From: Pseudomonas sp. ADAK18 | Lineage (GTDB): Bacteria > Pseudomonadota > Gammaproteobacteria > Pseudomonadales > Pseudomonadaceae | Direction of reading: 5' to 3' | Assembly: GCF_012935695.1 (NCBI RefSeq) | Contig: NZ_CP052859.1 | Coordinates: forward strand, 227,001 to 291,000 | Length of the DNA: 64,000 nt | Part shown: positions 56,020-64,000 of the stretch, piece by piece | Layout of the letters: the number at the start of each line of letters is the position of its first letter | Numbering within the stretch: position 1 is the stretch's first letter | Position numbers and translations under genes: made by a program | The notes under the pieces: generated by a model | Seen by the model: the letters and a program-made list of their open reading frames with translations, nothing else | What the model was told of the DNA's origin: nothing | Databases searched by the model: none

Positions 56020-56580
56020 CTACTTGCTCCGTCCAATCAGTTGCAGGAACTCCATGCGCGTGGTGTTCGACTCGCGGAAAGCGCCGAGCATCACCGAGGT
56101 GTTCATGGTTGAATTCTGTTTTTCGACACCGCGCATCATCATGCACATATGTTTGGCTTCAATCACAACCGCCACGCCGGCAGCTTGGGTGACACCCTGG
56201 ATGGCATCGGCGATTTCCCGCGTGAGGTTTTCCTGGATCTGCAGGCGACGGGCAAACATGTCGACAATGCGCGCAATCTTCGATAGGCCCAGCACCTTGC
56301 CCGTTGGCATATAGGCGACGTGCGCCTTGCCGATAAAAGGCAACAGGTGATGTTCGCACAGGGAATACAGCTCGATGTCGGCGACGATCACCATCTCGTC
56401 ATTGTCGGAGGCGAACAGTGCACCATTGACGATCTCCTCCACGCTCTGGCTGTAGCCATGACACAGATACTGCATGGCCTTGGCCGCGCGCTTGGGGGTG
56501 TCGAGCAAGCCTTCGCGCTCCGGGTCTTCACCCAGGCCCTTGAGAATCTCGCGGTAGTGGTGGGGCAGGGACAAAGTCAT
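56020..56580 (-). CDS. folE: GTP cyclohydrolase I
   Basis: 186 residues from the ATG at 56580 ([20 protein letters not shown]). The zinc ligands are in [20 protein letters not shown] and MRGVEKQ-type end ([13 protein letters not shown]). It forms dihydroneopterin triphosphate, shared by folate and monapterin synthesis. It is in the same operon as folM and folX. Confidence 0.95.
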   Translation of the reverse strand: MTLSLPHHYREILKGLGEDPEREGLLDTPKRAAKAMQYLCHGYSQSVEEIVNGALFASDNDEMVIVADIELYSLCEHHLLPFIGKAHVAYMPTGKVLGLSKIARIVDMFARRLQIQENLTREIADAIQGVTQAAGVAVVIEAKHMCMMMRGVEKQNSTMNTSVMLGAFRESNTTRMEFLQLIGRSK

Positions 56581-56600
56581 ACAACATCCTCGCAAACGGC

Positions 56601-57311
56601 TTACTTGATATGCCGCCCGCCGTTGACGGTCAGGGTGGTACCGGTGACATAAGGGTTGTCCAGCAGGTAACGCACGCTCTGGTAAATCACCTCGGGCCCT
56701 GGCTCGATGCCCAGCGCCGATTTGGCCAGTACTTTGGCACGATACGCCGCATCGTCGCCTTCATTGAACATCACCATGGCCGGGGAGATGCCGTTGACCT
56801 TGATATCGGGTGCCAGTTGAGCGGCAAAGGACAAGGTCAGGCTGTCGAGGCCGGCCTTGGTGGCGCAATAGGCGATGTGTTGGCGGCTGCCCTTACGGGT
56901 GACGTCATCGCTGATGTGCACAATATCGGCAGGTCGAGAGCGTTGCAGCAAGTCCGCACAATGCAGGTTGATCAGGTACGGCGCAAGCATATGCACGCTG
57001 AACATGTCGGTGAAGGCGCGGCTTTCCTCGCCGGGTGTTTCTGTTTCCCAGGCCGAGGCATTGTGGATGATTGCCCGCAGGCGGGTGGTATGTGCTTTGA
57101 GTTCATCGATGAAGGTGAGGATGCCCGCCTCGCTGGAAAAATCGGCGAATAAGGCAATCGCACCGCGCTCGCGCAGGGTCTTCACGCCGGGACGTTCGCT
57201 GCGGTAGCTGAAGATGACCGGCTGCCCTTCGTCCAGCAGGCGCAACGCGCAATGCAGGCCGACGCGCTGGCTGGCGCCGGTGATCAGGATCGGGGCAGGA
57301 GTAGGCGTCAT
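56601..57311 (-). CDS. folM: dihydromonapterin reductase (FolM)
   Basis: 236 residues. SDR with [25 protein letters not shown] and [16 protein letters not shown] (YxxxK). FolM reduces dihydromonapterin to tetrahydromonapterin. It is the first of the three-gene operon folM-folE-folX. Confidence 0.9.
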   Translation of the reverse strand: MTPTPAPILITGASQRVGLHCALRLLDEGQPVIFSYRSERPGVKTLRERGAIALFADFSSEAGILTFIDELKAHTTRLRAIIHNASAWETETPGEESRAFTDMFSVHMLAPYLINLHCADLLQRSRPADIVHISDDVTRKGSRQHIAYCATKAGLDSLTLSFAAQLAPDIKVNGISPAMVMFNEGDDAAYRAKVLAKSALGIEPGPEVIYQSVRYLLDNPYVTGTTLTVNGGRHIK

Positions 57312-57380
57312 GACGGGCTCGAATCGCGGGTAGGTGAAAACTATACCAGCGACCGGCCCACCTTACCTGTTGTGCGTAGG

Positions 57381-57941
57381 TTACGCCGCAGCTTCAGTGG
57401 CTTTGACCCGAACCGGTGCGGGGTGCAGCCAGTTCGCCAACAAATGGGTCGACAGCGGAATGAAGAAATACACCATCAACGGCGTCAGCGCCAAAGTGCT
57501 GACCAGCACGCGGTTGAACAGGCCTAATTCGCTGAGCAGAGGCTCAAGCCCGACATTGAACAACAGCGATACCGGGAAAAACGCCAGCCAGATGGCGACC
57601 GCTTGTTTCCAGCGGGGTGGGCGCTGGCCCACGGCGCCAAACCAGCCGTCGATCCCGCGAACTCGATGTTCCGATGGGTCGGCAAACAAATCGCTGCCGC
57701 GTCCCAGCCATGCACCGCGGGACGCCGAGAACTCCCAAGCGTGCAGGGTCTGTTCATCGGCGAAACGGAAAATGATCTGGAACTCATCATCGCCCGGTGG
57801 CGGAGCCAGTACGCCAGAGCCCAGGTAGCCCGGAAAGTCAGTGGCCAACTGTTCGCCTTCGCGCAGCCAGGCAATCAGGTCTTCATAACGACCTTTAGCC
57901 ACACGACGCGCGACCATCAAGGTGACGGGTGAGGTAGACAT
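57381..57941 (-). CDS. ABM-domain membrane protein
   Basis: 186 residues from the ATG at 57941 (MSTSPVTLMVARRVAKGRYE). An N-terminal antibiotic-biosynthesis-monooxygenase (dimeric alpha-beta barrel) domain of about 95 residues is joined to a C-terminal part with two membrane helices (VAIWLAFFPVSLLFNVGLEP; VLVSTLALTPLMVYFFIPLS). Such fusions are widespread in Pseudomonas; substrate unknown. Single leftward gene. Confidence 0.88.
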   Translation of the reverse strand: MSTSPVTLMVARRVAKGRYEDLIAWLREGEQLATDFPGYLGSGVLAPPPGDDEFQIIFRFADEQTLHAWEFSASRGAWLGRGSDLFADPSEHRVRGIDGWFGAVGQRPPRWKQAVAIWLAFFPVSLLFNVGLEPLLSELGLFNRVLVSTLALTPLMVYFFIPLSTHLLANWLHPAPVRVKATEAAA

Positions 57942-58140
57942 TGTGTATCTCCAGATGTATGGGCACACGTTACCGGATAGGTGGTGTACCAAGCACAACC
58001 GCGGGGTAGGGCGGCTGCACTAAAAAACAAGCAAGGATTATTCCTGAATTGACGAAATACACCAGCGACGTTGGTCGGTTAGTAGCGACCTTGAAAAACG
58101 TAGGTGTAAAAGCGTTAAATAGGATCCAAACATCACATGG

Positions 58141-59115
58141 ATGTGTTGTCTGCTGATGGCCACGCTTACTGCTTTACTGGATGGATTTTCGCTCACTGGC
58201 ACAGTTGATTCTGAAGAGTTTTTGCCAATTCGCGAAGTCTCGAGATTGACAGGCGTCAACCCGGTCACCTTGCGTGCCTGGGAGCGGCGATATGGCCTGA
58301 TCCAGCCGACACGCACCGAAAGTGGGCATCGCCTGTACTCGAAAGCCGATGTTGATACCGTTCATCGCGTTCTCGACTGGATCGAGCGCGGCGTAGCGGT
58401 AAGCAAGGTGGGGAAGATCCTGGCGCGTGATGATCAGCAAGCGGCGGCGGTGCGGGTCGTGGCGCAAGAGTCTGGTAGCCACGAGTGGGGTGAGTGGCAA
58501 AGCCAACTGTGGCAGGCCATCAGTGCCTTTGACGACAGGCAATTGTGTCGCCTGTATGGCCAGATTTTCGCGGCTTATCCGATAACGGTAGTGTTTCAGG
58601 ACATTCTGATGCCTCTCTGGCATCAACTGTCGCGCCATCAAGGCCAATTTGGCCAAGCCAGTGAGTGGCTGTTCTTCGACGCCTTCCTGAGTAGCCGGGC
58701 AATACAGCGCCTGCAACTGGCGGCTGCCTCGGCGGCGCCAAGGGTTTTACTGGCGGCCATGCCTGGGGAGTGTCGGAGTCTGGAATTGCTAGTGGCCGGT
58801 GTATTGCTGGGCAGTGAAGAACTGACGGCGCAGGTCCTGGGCATGGGCCAGCCCTTCGACGAGTTGACGCTGGTTTGTGAAAAGACCCGTCCTCGTGCGC
58901 TGGTGGTGTTCTCCAATCATTCACCTACCCATGACTTGTCCCGACGCCTGAACCGGCTGGCGATGACTCTCGAATGCCCGCTGTTGTTGGCAGGTGATGC
59001 TTCGGACTTGGCGCAGGAGGCCCTGGCGGGCTCGTCCATTGGCTGCCTGGGTAATGACGCAAGGTTGATGCAGCAACGACTATGGCGGTTTCTCAGCGGT
59101 ACCCTGGATACCTGA
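58141..59115 (+). CDS. MerR regulator, class II LitR-like (paralogue)
   Basis: 324 residues. FLPIREVSRLTGVNPVTLRA then WERRYGL forms the MerR winged helix, close to that of the regulator at 32195-33130. The effector domain lacks the Glu-His pair expected for adenosylcobalamin (region SEWLFFDAFLSSRAIQR). Start choice is uncertain: ATG at 58141 or at 58156, no strong ribosome site. It lies 0.7 kb from a short LOV photoreceptor, the known partner type of class II LitR proteins. Confidence 0.85.
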   Translation: MCCLLMATLTALLDGFSLTGTVDSEEFLPIREVSRLTGVNPVTLRAWERRYGLIQPTRTESGHRLYSKADVDTVHRVLDWIERGVAVSKVGKILARDDQQAAAVRVVAQESGSHEWGEWQSQLWQAISAFDDRQLCRLYGQIFAAYPITVVFQDILMPLWHQLSRHQGQFGQASEWLFFDAFLSSRAIQRLQLAAASAAPRVLLAAMPGECRSLELLVAGVLLGSEELTAQVLGMGQPFDELTLVCEKTRPRALVVFSNHSPTHDLSRRLNRLAMTLECPLLLAGDASDLAQEALAGSSIGCLGNDARLMQQRLWRFLSGTLDT

Positions 59116-59117
59116 GA

Positions 59118-59723
59118 TCAGGCGTGAACTTCAGGATGTGCAAGGCGGTGCTGCTGCAGGATGAACTGGCGCAGGCGCTCGATTTCATCCGCATCCCCCT
59201 GGTTCAGGCGGTAGGCAAACAGCCCTTGGGCGTTTTCGCGCTCCAGGGTGCCGCGCACGGCGATGCGCTCGTAACCGGAAGGGCTGAACCACAGGGAAAA
59301 GGTTTTCGGTGCCTTGGCCCGGCCGCGAATTTCCAGCAGCAACCCCTTGAATGATACTTCACGGACCCATAACGAACCTGGCTGGCCCTTGATGTTCTCC
59401 AGGGCTACTGGCTCCTCGAGTGCCAGGCGCCACGGACGGATCATCGGCCCGTCTTCGAAAATGCTCGGTACACCCAGGCGCAAATGCACCGCATGAAACT
59501 CGTCTTCCACCAGTTGCAGCGGAAAGGTCATTTGCTGGTTGTCGAATTGGGCCTGGATAGTGACGTGCTCATGGGCGGCCAGCCGGGTGAGCAGATCGCG
59601 AATCTGCGCACCGCCATTGACCGTCAGGCTCGACGACGCATCCCGCACGTTGAGTTGCGGGTTATGGTGCATGGTCTGAATAAAATCCAGCTCGTCCTGC
59701 GTCAAAAGCGCGTCGCGTTGCAT
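59118..59723 (-). CDS. PilZ-like / YcgR-like domain protein
   Basis: 201 residues. An N-terminal beta-rich domain (YcgR-like, QFDNQQMTFPLQLVEDEFHA) is followed by a PilZ-like barrel around RPWRLALEEPVALEN and LWVREVSFKGLLLEI. The usual PilZ RxxxR motif is not clear, so c-di-GMP binding is uncertain. Convergent with the MerR gene; lies next to the LOV gene on the same strand. Confidence 0.7.
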   Translation of the reverse strand: MQRDALLTQDELDFIQTMHHNPQLNVRDASSSLTVNGGAQIRDLLTRLAAHEHVTIQAQFDNQQMTFPLQLVEDEFHAVHLRLGVPSIFEDGPMIRPWRLALEEPVALENIKGQPGSLWVREVSFKGLLLEIRGRAKAPKTFSLWFSPSGYERIAVRGTLERENAQGLFAYRLNQGDADEIERLRQFILQQHRLAHPEVHA

Positions 59724-59782
59724 TGATCTGGCTCAAGGAAAGGTGGCAAAAAGCAATTATCACCTTTAAAAGACCGCATTTT

Positions 59783-60250
59783 CTAAGTTTTGTTAGATCC
59801 GCTCGTCGCCTTTAGCGCGGCCAGTTCAGCCAGGGCCTCGGCCAATTGCGCTTCCAATTGCGCTACGCGCTGCTGGGCCTTCACCTGAACCGTGACGTCT
59901 TTCTGCACACCGACGAAGTACGTCTGTTTATCGGCATTGTTGTAAACCGTTGATAACGACAGCTCATTCCAGAAGTGTGTGCCGTCTTTGCGGTAATTAC
60001 GCAGAATTTCCCGGCAGGCACCACCACTGTCCAGCGCATCGCGAATCGCCGTCAGTGCGGGCTGGTCACGGTCGCCTGATTGCAGGAAGCGGCAGTCCTG
60101 ATAAAGGATCTCATCAAGGGTGTAGCCGGTCAGGCGTTCAAAGGCCGGGTTCACGTAGATCAGCGGTTTGTCCTTGCCTTCGCGCTCGGCGACGACGATC
60201 CCGTCGTTGGAGGCGTTGATCACCATTTGCATCAACTTGGCGTTGATCAT
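59783..60250 (-). CDS. short LOV-domain blue-light photoreceptor
   Basis: 155 residues from the ATG at 60250 (MINAKLMQMVINASNDGIVV); a start 12 bases earlier is possible. The LOV core shows GYTLDEILYQDCRFLQSGDR with the photoactive Cys, followed by NYRKDGTHFWNELSLSTVYN and VGVQKDVTVQ. A C-terminal coiled coil (RVAQLEAQLAEALAELAALK) replaces an output domain. It matches the short LOV proteins of P. putida (SB1-LOV type), which act as anti-repressors of a class II LitR. FMN binding and adduct formation should be possible. Confidence 0.93.
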   Translation of the reverse strand: MINAKLMQMVINASNDGIVVAEREGKDKPLIYVNPAFERLTGYTLDEILYQDCRFLQSGDRDQPALTAIRDALDSGGACREILRNYRKDGTHFWNELSLSTVYNNADKQTYFVGVQKDVTVQVKAQQRVAQLEAQLAEALAELAALKATSGSNKT

Positions 60251-60358
60251 AAAGCTGTCCATGGCTTGTTTTGGGAGTGTGCAGTCTAGGACATTCGCTG
60301 AAAAAGTCTGCGCAACTGCTAATATCCCAGGCTTTTAGTCAGCTACAGGATCAGATTG

Positions 60359-60814
60359 ATGAAAGTCGCCATCCTTTCCGGCTCGGTGTACGGCACGGCC
60401 GAAGAAGTCGCCCGGCATGCTGCAAGTATCCTTAATAAAGCGGGTTTTGAAGCCTGGCATAACGCCCGTGCCACCTTGGCGGACGTGCAGGCCTTCGCCC
60501 CGGATGCCTTTCTGGCCGTGACTTCCACCACCGGCATGGGCGAGTTGCCGGACAATCTGCAACCGTTGTATTCGATGATCCGCGATCAATTACCCGCCGC
60601 CTGGCGTGGCTTGCCGGGTGCGGTGATTGGCCTGGGTGACTCCAGCTACGGTGACACTTTCTGCGGCGGCGGCGAACAAATGCGTGAATTGTTTGCCGAG
60701 CTGGGTGTACAGGAAGTGCTGCCGATGCTGCGCCTCGACGCCAGCGAAAGCGTCACCCCGGAAACCGACGCCGAGCCTTGGCTGGCCGAGTTGGTTACTG
60801 CACTGCGCGGTTGA
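60359..60814 (+). CDS. MioC-type flavodoxin
   Basis: 151 residues from the ATG at 60359 (MKVAILSGSVYGTAEEVARH). The FMN phosphate loop SGSVYGTAE and VIGLGDSSYGDTFCGGG are flavodoxin motifs. The electron-transfer partner is unknown. It is divergent from the LOV gene, sharing the roughly 110-base promoter region with it. Confidence 0.92.
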   Translation: MKVAILSGSVYGTAEEVARHAASILNKAGFEAWHNARATLADVQAFAPDAFLAVTSTTGMGELPDNLQPLYSMIRDQLPAAWRGLPGAVIGLGDSSYGDTFCGGGEQMRELFAELGVQEVLPMLRLDASESVTPETDAEPWLAELVTALRG

Positions 60815-61045
60815 CCGGGTACTCGCGTGGCAGCGCCAGCCAGGCCTGGGCGGCTTTCGACATGTGCCAGCGCCTTTATTGGCGCTGCTTCTCTGAAACG
60901 CTTTAAGCAAATTGAAACTATGCTGAGGAGTGACCCGCTCGGTCATCAAGCTGGCTGGCAATGCAACTACGCCAACCCTCAGGTCTGACTAGACTGGCCC
61001 TTCATCCCCCAATAATAAGAAAACCACACCGTCGAGGTCATTGCC

Positions 61046-61828
61046 GTGAGCCTAGCCCCCGTTCAATCGACACAGAGTGTAAAAGACCAGGTCAGTGCCG
61101 CCGAATGGCAGACCCGCGTCGACCTGGCCGCCTGCTACCGCTTGGTCGCCATGCATGGCTGGGACGATCTGATTTTCACCCACATCTCAGCCAAAGTGCC
61201 GGGCACCGAAGATTTCCTGATCAACCCGTTCGGGTTGATGTTCCATGAGATCACCGCGTCGAGCCTGGTCAAAGTCGATCAGGCTGGCAACAAGCTGATG
61301 GACAGTTCCTACGAGATCAATCCGGCGGGCTACACCATCCACAGCGCAGTGCATGAAGTGCGGCACGACGTGGTGTGTGTCTTGCACACCCACACCGCAG
61401 CCGGCGTTGCTGTCTCGGCGCAGAAGCAGGGTGTGTTGCCCATCAGCCAGCAGTCGATATTCGTGTTGTCCAGCCTGGCCTATCACGCCTACGAAGGTGT
61501 GGCACTGAACCACGAAGAAAAAGCCCGGTTGCAGGCTGACCTGGGGGAGAACAACTTCCTCATGCTGCGTAACCACGGCCTGCTGACCTGCGGCGGCACC
61601 ATCGCCGATACCTTCCTGATGATGTTCACCTTCCAGCGTGCCTGTGACATTCAGGTGCTGGCGCAAAACGGCGGCGCCGAGTTGATCGCCATCGAGCCGC
61701 AAATTCTGGCGGGAGCCAAGGCCATGATCGCCGGGGTCACCAAAAGCGCCCAAGGCATGGGCGGTGCGTTGGCCTGGCCGGCGCTGTTGCGCAAGCTGGA
61801 CAAGCAGGACCCAGGATACAAATCCTGA
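61046..61828 (+). CDS. class II aldolase/adducin family protein
   Basis: 260 residues from a GTG at 61046, with GAGG upstream. Metal-binding His pair in VCVLHTHTAAGVAVSAQ and a third His in LMLRNHGLLTCGGTIAD. Substrate unknown; relatives act on sugar phosphates or related compounds. The stop overlaps the next ATG (TGATG). Confidence 0.9.
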   Translation: MSLAPVQSTQSVKDQVSAAEWQTRVDLAACYRLVAMHGWDDLIFTHISAKVPGTEDFLINPFGLMFHEITASSLVKVDQAGNKLMDSSYEINPAGYTIHSAVHEVRHDVVCVLHTHTAAGVAVSAQKQGVLPISQQSIFVLSSLAYHAYEGVALNHEEKARLQADLGENNFLMLRNHGLLTCGGTIADTFLMMFTFQRACDIQVLAQNGGAELIAIEPQILAGAKAMIAGVTKSAQGMGGALAWPALLRKLDKQDPGYKS

Positions 61829-62730
61829 TGCGTCTGGCCGAGATTCCCCTCAGCGCCTGGCGCAAACGCGGCCAGAGCTTTGTGTTTCGGGGCCGGACTA
61901 TTCGTTACTGGGTGGCAGGGCAGGGCGAACCGTTGCTGTTGATCCACGGTTTTCCTACCGCCAGTTGGGACTGGCACTACCTATGGCAGCCCCTGGCCCA
62001 GCGCAACACGGTGATTGCCTGCGACATGCTGGGCTTTGGCGATTCGGCCAAGCCACTGGATCATGGCTATTGCCTGCTGGAACAGGCCGACCTGCAACAG
62101 GCCTTGCTGGAGTACCTGCGCGTACAGCGGCCGGTGCATGTGTTGGCCCATGATTACGGTGACAGCGTCGCCCAGGAACTGCTTGCCCGGCACTACGAAG
62201 GCCGCTTCAAGATGTCGAGCTGTGTGTTTCTCAATGGTGGGCTGTTCCCCGAGACTCATCGCCCAGCGTTGGTGCAAAAACTGTTGCTCAGCCCCCTGGG
62301 CTGGATGATCGGTCGCACCTTTGGGCGCAATGCCTTGGCCAGCAGCTTCAAGCAGATCTTCGGCCCTGACACCCGGCCCAGTGAAAGCGCCCTGGACGAT
62401 TTCTGGAGCCTGATCAATGCACATGATGGCCCACGGATCCTGCACAAACTGATCGGCTATATCCCTCAACGGCGCCGGCAACGGGAGCGTTGGGTGGCGG
62501 CGATGCAGCGCGGTGATGTGCCGTTGCGGGTGATTGACGGCGAAGTTGACCCGATTTCCGGTGGGCACATGGTCGCGCGCTACCGCGAACTGGTGCCGAA
62601 CGCCGATACGGTGTTGCTGGCCAACATCGGCCATTACCCGCAGATCGAAGCGCCGGTGCAGGTGCTCAAGCATTACCTGGCGTTTCGCGAGCGCATCGCG
62701 TTGACGGCGCCGCACGTGGCGTGTTCCTGA
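61828..62730 (+). CDS. alpha/beta hydrolase, MEST-like
   Basis: 300 residues. LLIHGFPTASWDWHYLWQPL (oxyanion region), nucleophile elbow VLAHDYGDSVAQELL with Asp or Ser as candidate, and FLNGGLFPETHRPALVQKLL, a segment characteristic of the MEST/PEG1 group of epoxide-hydrolase-like proteins. A late His is in NIGHYPQIEAP. Substrate unknown. Translationally coupled to the aldolase-like gene. Confidence 0.88.
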   Translation: MRLAEIPLSAWRKRGQSFVFRGRTIRYWVAGQGEPLLLIHGFPTASWDWHYLWQPLAQRNTVIACDMLGFGDSAKPLDHGYCLLEQADLQQALLEYLRVQRPVHVLAHDYGDSVAQELLARHYEGRFKMSSCVFLNGGLFPETHRPALVQKLLLSPLGWMIGRTFGRNALASSFKQIFGPDTRPSESALDDFWSLINAHDGPRILHKLIGYIPQRRRQRERWVAAMQRGDVPLRVIDGEVDPISGGHMVARYRELVPNADTVLLANIGHYPQIEAPVQVLKHYLAFRERIALTAPHVACS

Positions 62731-62844
62731 CGATCATCCCCGCACCTTATCGCGCACCATTCAGCCCTAACCGTGTTTATTGTGACCACAAGCCCGGTGC
62801 CGGACACTCAACCTATTCCCCCCCTATCGCCCCTGGAGTTTCGT

Positions 62845-63756
62845 ATGAGTGAGTCTGTGCAGTTCAAGGATAAGGTCGTGATCGTCACCGGTGCTGGCGG
62901 TGGATTGGGCCGGGCTCACGCGCTGCTGTTCGCCAAGCACGGCGCCAAGGTGTTGGTGAACGACTTGGGTGGCTCGGCCCAGGGCGAAGGTGCCAATGCA
63001 TCGGCGGCAGACCGAGTGGTGGCCGAGATCCGTGAGGCCGGTGGCATTGCCGAGGCCAATCATGATTCGGTCACCGATGGCGACAAGATCGTACAGAACG
63101 CCCTCGACGTGTTCGGCCGCATCGACGTGGTGGTGAACAACGCCGGGATCCTGCGGGACAAGACCTTCCACAAAATGGACGATGGTGACTGGGACCTGGT
63201 TTACCGGGTGCATGTCGAAGGCGCCTACAAAGTCACCCGCGCCGCCTGGCCGCACCTGCGGGAGCAAGGTTATGGACGCGTCATTTTTACCGCTTCAACC
63301 TCCGGGATTTACGGCAACTTCGGCCAGTCCAACTACGGCATGGCCAAGCTCGGCCTGTATGGCTTGACCCGCACCCTGGCATTGGAAGGGCGCAAGAACA
63401 ACATTCTGGTCAACGCCATTGCGCCTACCGGTGGCACGCGCATGACCGAAGGCCTGATCCCGCCACAAGTGTTCGAGCGCCTGAAGCCGGAACTGGTCAG
63501 CCCGTTGGTGGTGTACCTGGGCAGCGAGGCCTGCCAGGAAACCTCCGGCCTGTTTGAAGTCGGCGGTGGCTGGATCGGCAAGACCCGTTGGGAGCGCAGC
63601 CTGGGTGTGGGGTTTGACCCTGAAGCTGGCTTCTCGCCGGACGATGTGGCCGCGCACTGGCAGCAAATCTGCGACTTTGAAGGCGCCGCTCACCCTAAGG
63701 ACAATATTGAAGCCTTGAAGGAAATGATGGCGAACCTGCAGAAGTACGCCCTCTGA
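62845..63756 (+). CDS. (3R)-hydroxyacyl-CoA dehydrogenase-like SDR
   Basis: 303 residues from the ATG at 62845, preceded by GGAG. Cofactor loop VTGAGGGLGRAHALLFAKHG, then VLVNDLGGSAQGEGANASAA and NNAGILRDKTFHKM, NYGMAKLGLYGLT (YxxxK). This is the pattern of the dehydrogenase part of the peroxisomal multifunctional enzyme type 2 group, which acts on 3-hydroxyacyl-CoA. It is followed by a terminator. Confidence 0.9.
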   Translation: MSESVQFKDKVVIVTGAGGGLGRAHALLFAKHGAKVLVNDLGGSAQGEGANASAADRVVAEIREAGGIAEANHDSVTDGDKIVQNALDVFGRIDVVVNNAGILRDKTFHKMDDGDWDLVYRVHVEGAYKVTRAAWPHLREQGYGRVIFTASTSGIYGNFGQSNYGMAKLGLYGLTRTLALEGRKNNILVNAIAPTGGTRMTEGLIPPQVFERLKPELVSPLVVYLGSEACQETSGLFEVGGGWIGKTRWERSLGVGFDPEAGFSPDDVAAHWQQICDFEGAAHPKDNIEALKEMMANLQKYAL

Positions 63757-63783
63757 TCGTTGCATGAACATTGTTTAATAAAG

Positions 63784-63812
63784 CGGGGCGCGTAGAGCGC
63801 CCCGTTTTATTT
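63784..63812 (+). terminator. terminator of the SDR gene
   Basis: CGGGGCGC (63784-63791) pairs with GCGCCCCG (63797-63804), followed by TTTTATTT. Confidence 0.9.
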
Positions 63813-63819
63813 CAGGCAT

Positions 63820-63848
63820 AAAAAAGGCCGCTGCAAAAGCAGCGGCCG
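63820..63848 (-). terminator. leftward terminator for the gene to the right
   Basis: GGCCGCTGC-AAAA-GCAGCGGCC is preceded on the plus strand by AAAAAA, so on the minus strand it is a hairpin followed by TTTTTT. It ends a leftward transcript coming from beyond the window. Confidence 0.85.
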
Positions 63849-63884
63849 AAGTAAGACGTTGGATCAAGGAGCGATAAATCAACG

Positions 63885-64000
63885 TCAGTGAACACTGGTA
63901 ACAGACTGAAAGTAATGGTCAATCCGTTTGAATTCGGCTTTCTGTTGCCTGGCGGGCGCACACTGGGAAGCGTTCGTTTGCCGTGAAAGCCAGGTAAGAA
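63885..64000 (-). CDS. possible 3' end of a leftward gene
   Basis: An open minus-strand frame from the window edge to a TGA at 63885 encodes a C-terminus reading QQKAEFKRIDHYFQSVTSVH. It is just before a leftward terminator, which supports a real gene ending here, but other frames are open for part of the way. Product not identified. Confidence 0.35.
   Translation of the reverse strand, partial: LTWLSRQTNASQCAPARQQKAEFKRIDHYFQSVTSVH

Noticed and set aside
60869..60886. AGCGCC-TTTATT-GGCGCT hairpin after the flavodoxin gene as a terminator
   Set aside because: Only six base pairs and no T run; too weak to call.

Overview
The window looks like chromosome of a fluorescent Pseudomonas (P. fluorescens group). 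The evidence is the high G+C coding style, the conserved Pseudomonas gene strings (ychF-pth-rplY-prs-tRNA-ispE-lolB, hemA-prfA-prmC-moeB-murI, cysD-cysNC, folE/folX/folM), the many REP-type palindromes, and a P. syringae-like (Hrp1 family) type III secretion cluster. A strain close to P. fluorescens SBW25 is a reasonable guess, but I cannot verify it.

Layout. 1-3957: accessory DNA with small unknown genes, an AlpA-type regulator, a 314-residue unknown protein and a tyrosine integrase next to the 3' end of an elongator tRNA-Met gene (an island edge). Two homologous structured leaders lie at about 347-605 and 4610-4825, each in front of a small gene. Both can form mutually exclusive hairpins that hide or free the Shine-Dalgarno sequence, and the pairing segments have changed together between the copies. 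5037-6254: fosmidomycin-resistance type MFS exporter. 6364-17270: a reduced Hrp/Rsp type III cluster. The hrpL-like sigma gene and sctQ are both cut at their 5' ends and sit head to head, so the ATPase and export-gate operon that normally lies between them is missing. sctR and sctS are fused in frame by a deletion. The hrpC-type and hrpA-type operons, two hrp boxes and the HrpS-like activator are still intact.

17680-29850: housekeeping genes for translation quality control, PRPP, isoprenoid and lipoprotein assembly, tetrapyrrole synthesis, release factor and its methylase, and cell-wall D-glutamate. 29988-37113: a probable light-response region (SDR, photolyase, class II LitR-like MerR regulator, YbgA-like protein, divergent FAD oxidoreductase, nucleotide-sugar epimerase-like protein, ferrochelatase). 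Three operators of the form TGTACA-N12-TGTAYA lie at the promoters. 37258-45342: metal/siderophore uptake, AlgW protease, Nif3-like protein and sulfate activation. 45521-54608: acyltransferase, phosphotransacetylase, SlyD-type isomerase, glutathione peroxidase, old yellow enzyme, glycosyltransferase, CysZ and thioredoxin reductase.

54609-64000: a 168-bp IS4-type miniature element carrying a REP doublet has split the trxB terminator. It is followed by a HopJ-like gene, DUF1244, the tetrahydromonapterin genes folX-folE-folM, a second LitR-like MerR regulator, a PilZ-like protein, a short LOV photoreceptor, a flavodoxin, a class II aldolase, a MEST-like hydrolase and an SDR. The two LitR-like regulators, the short LOV protein, the photolyase and the TGTACA operators together suggest a blue-light circuit of the kind described in P. 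putida.
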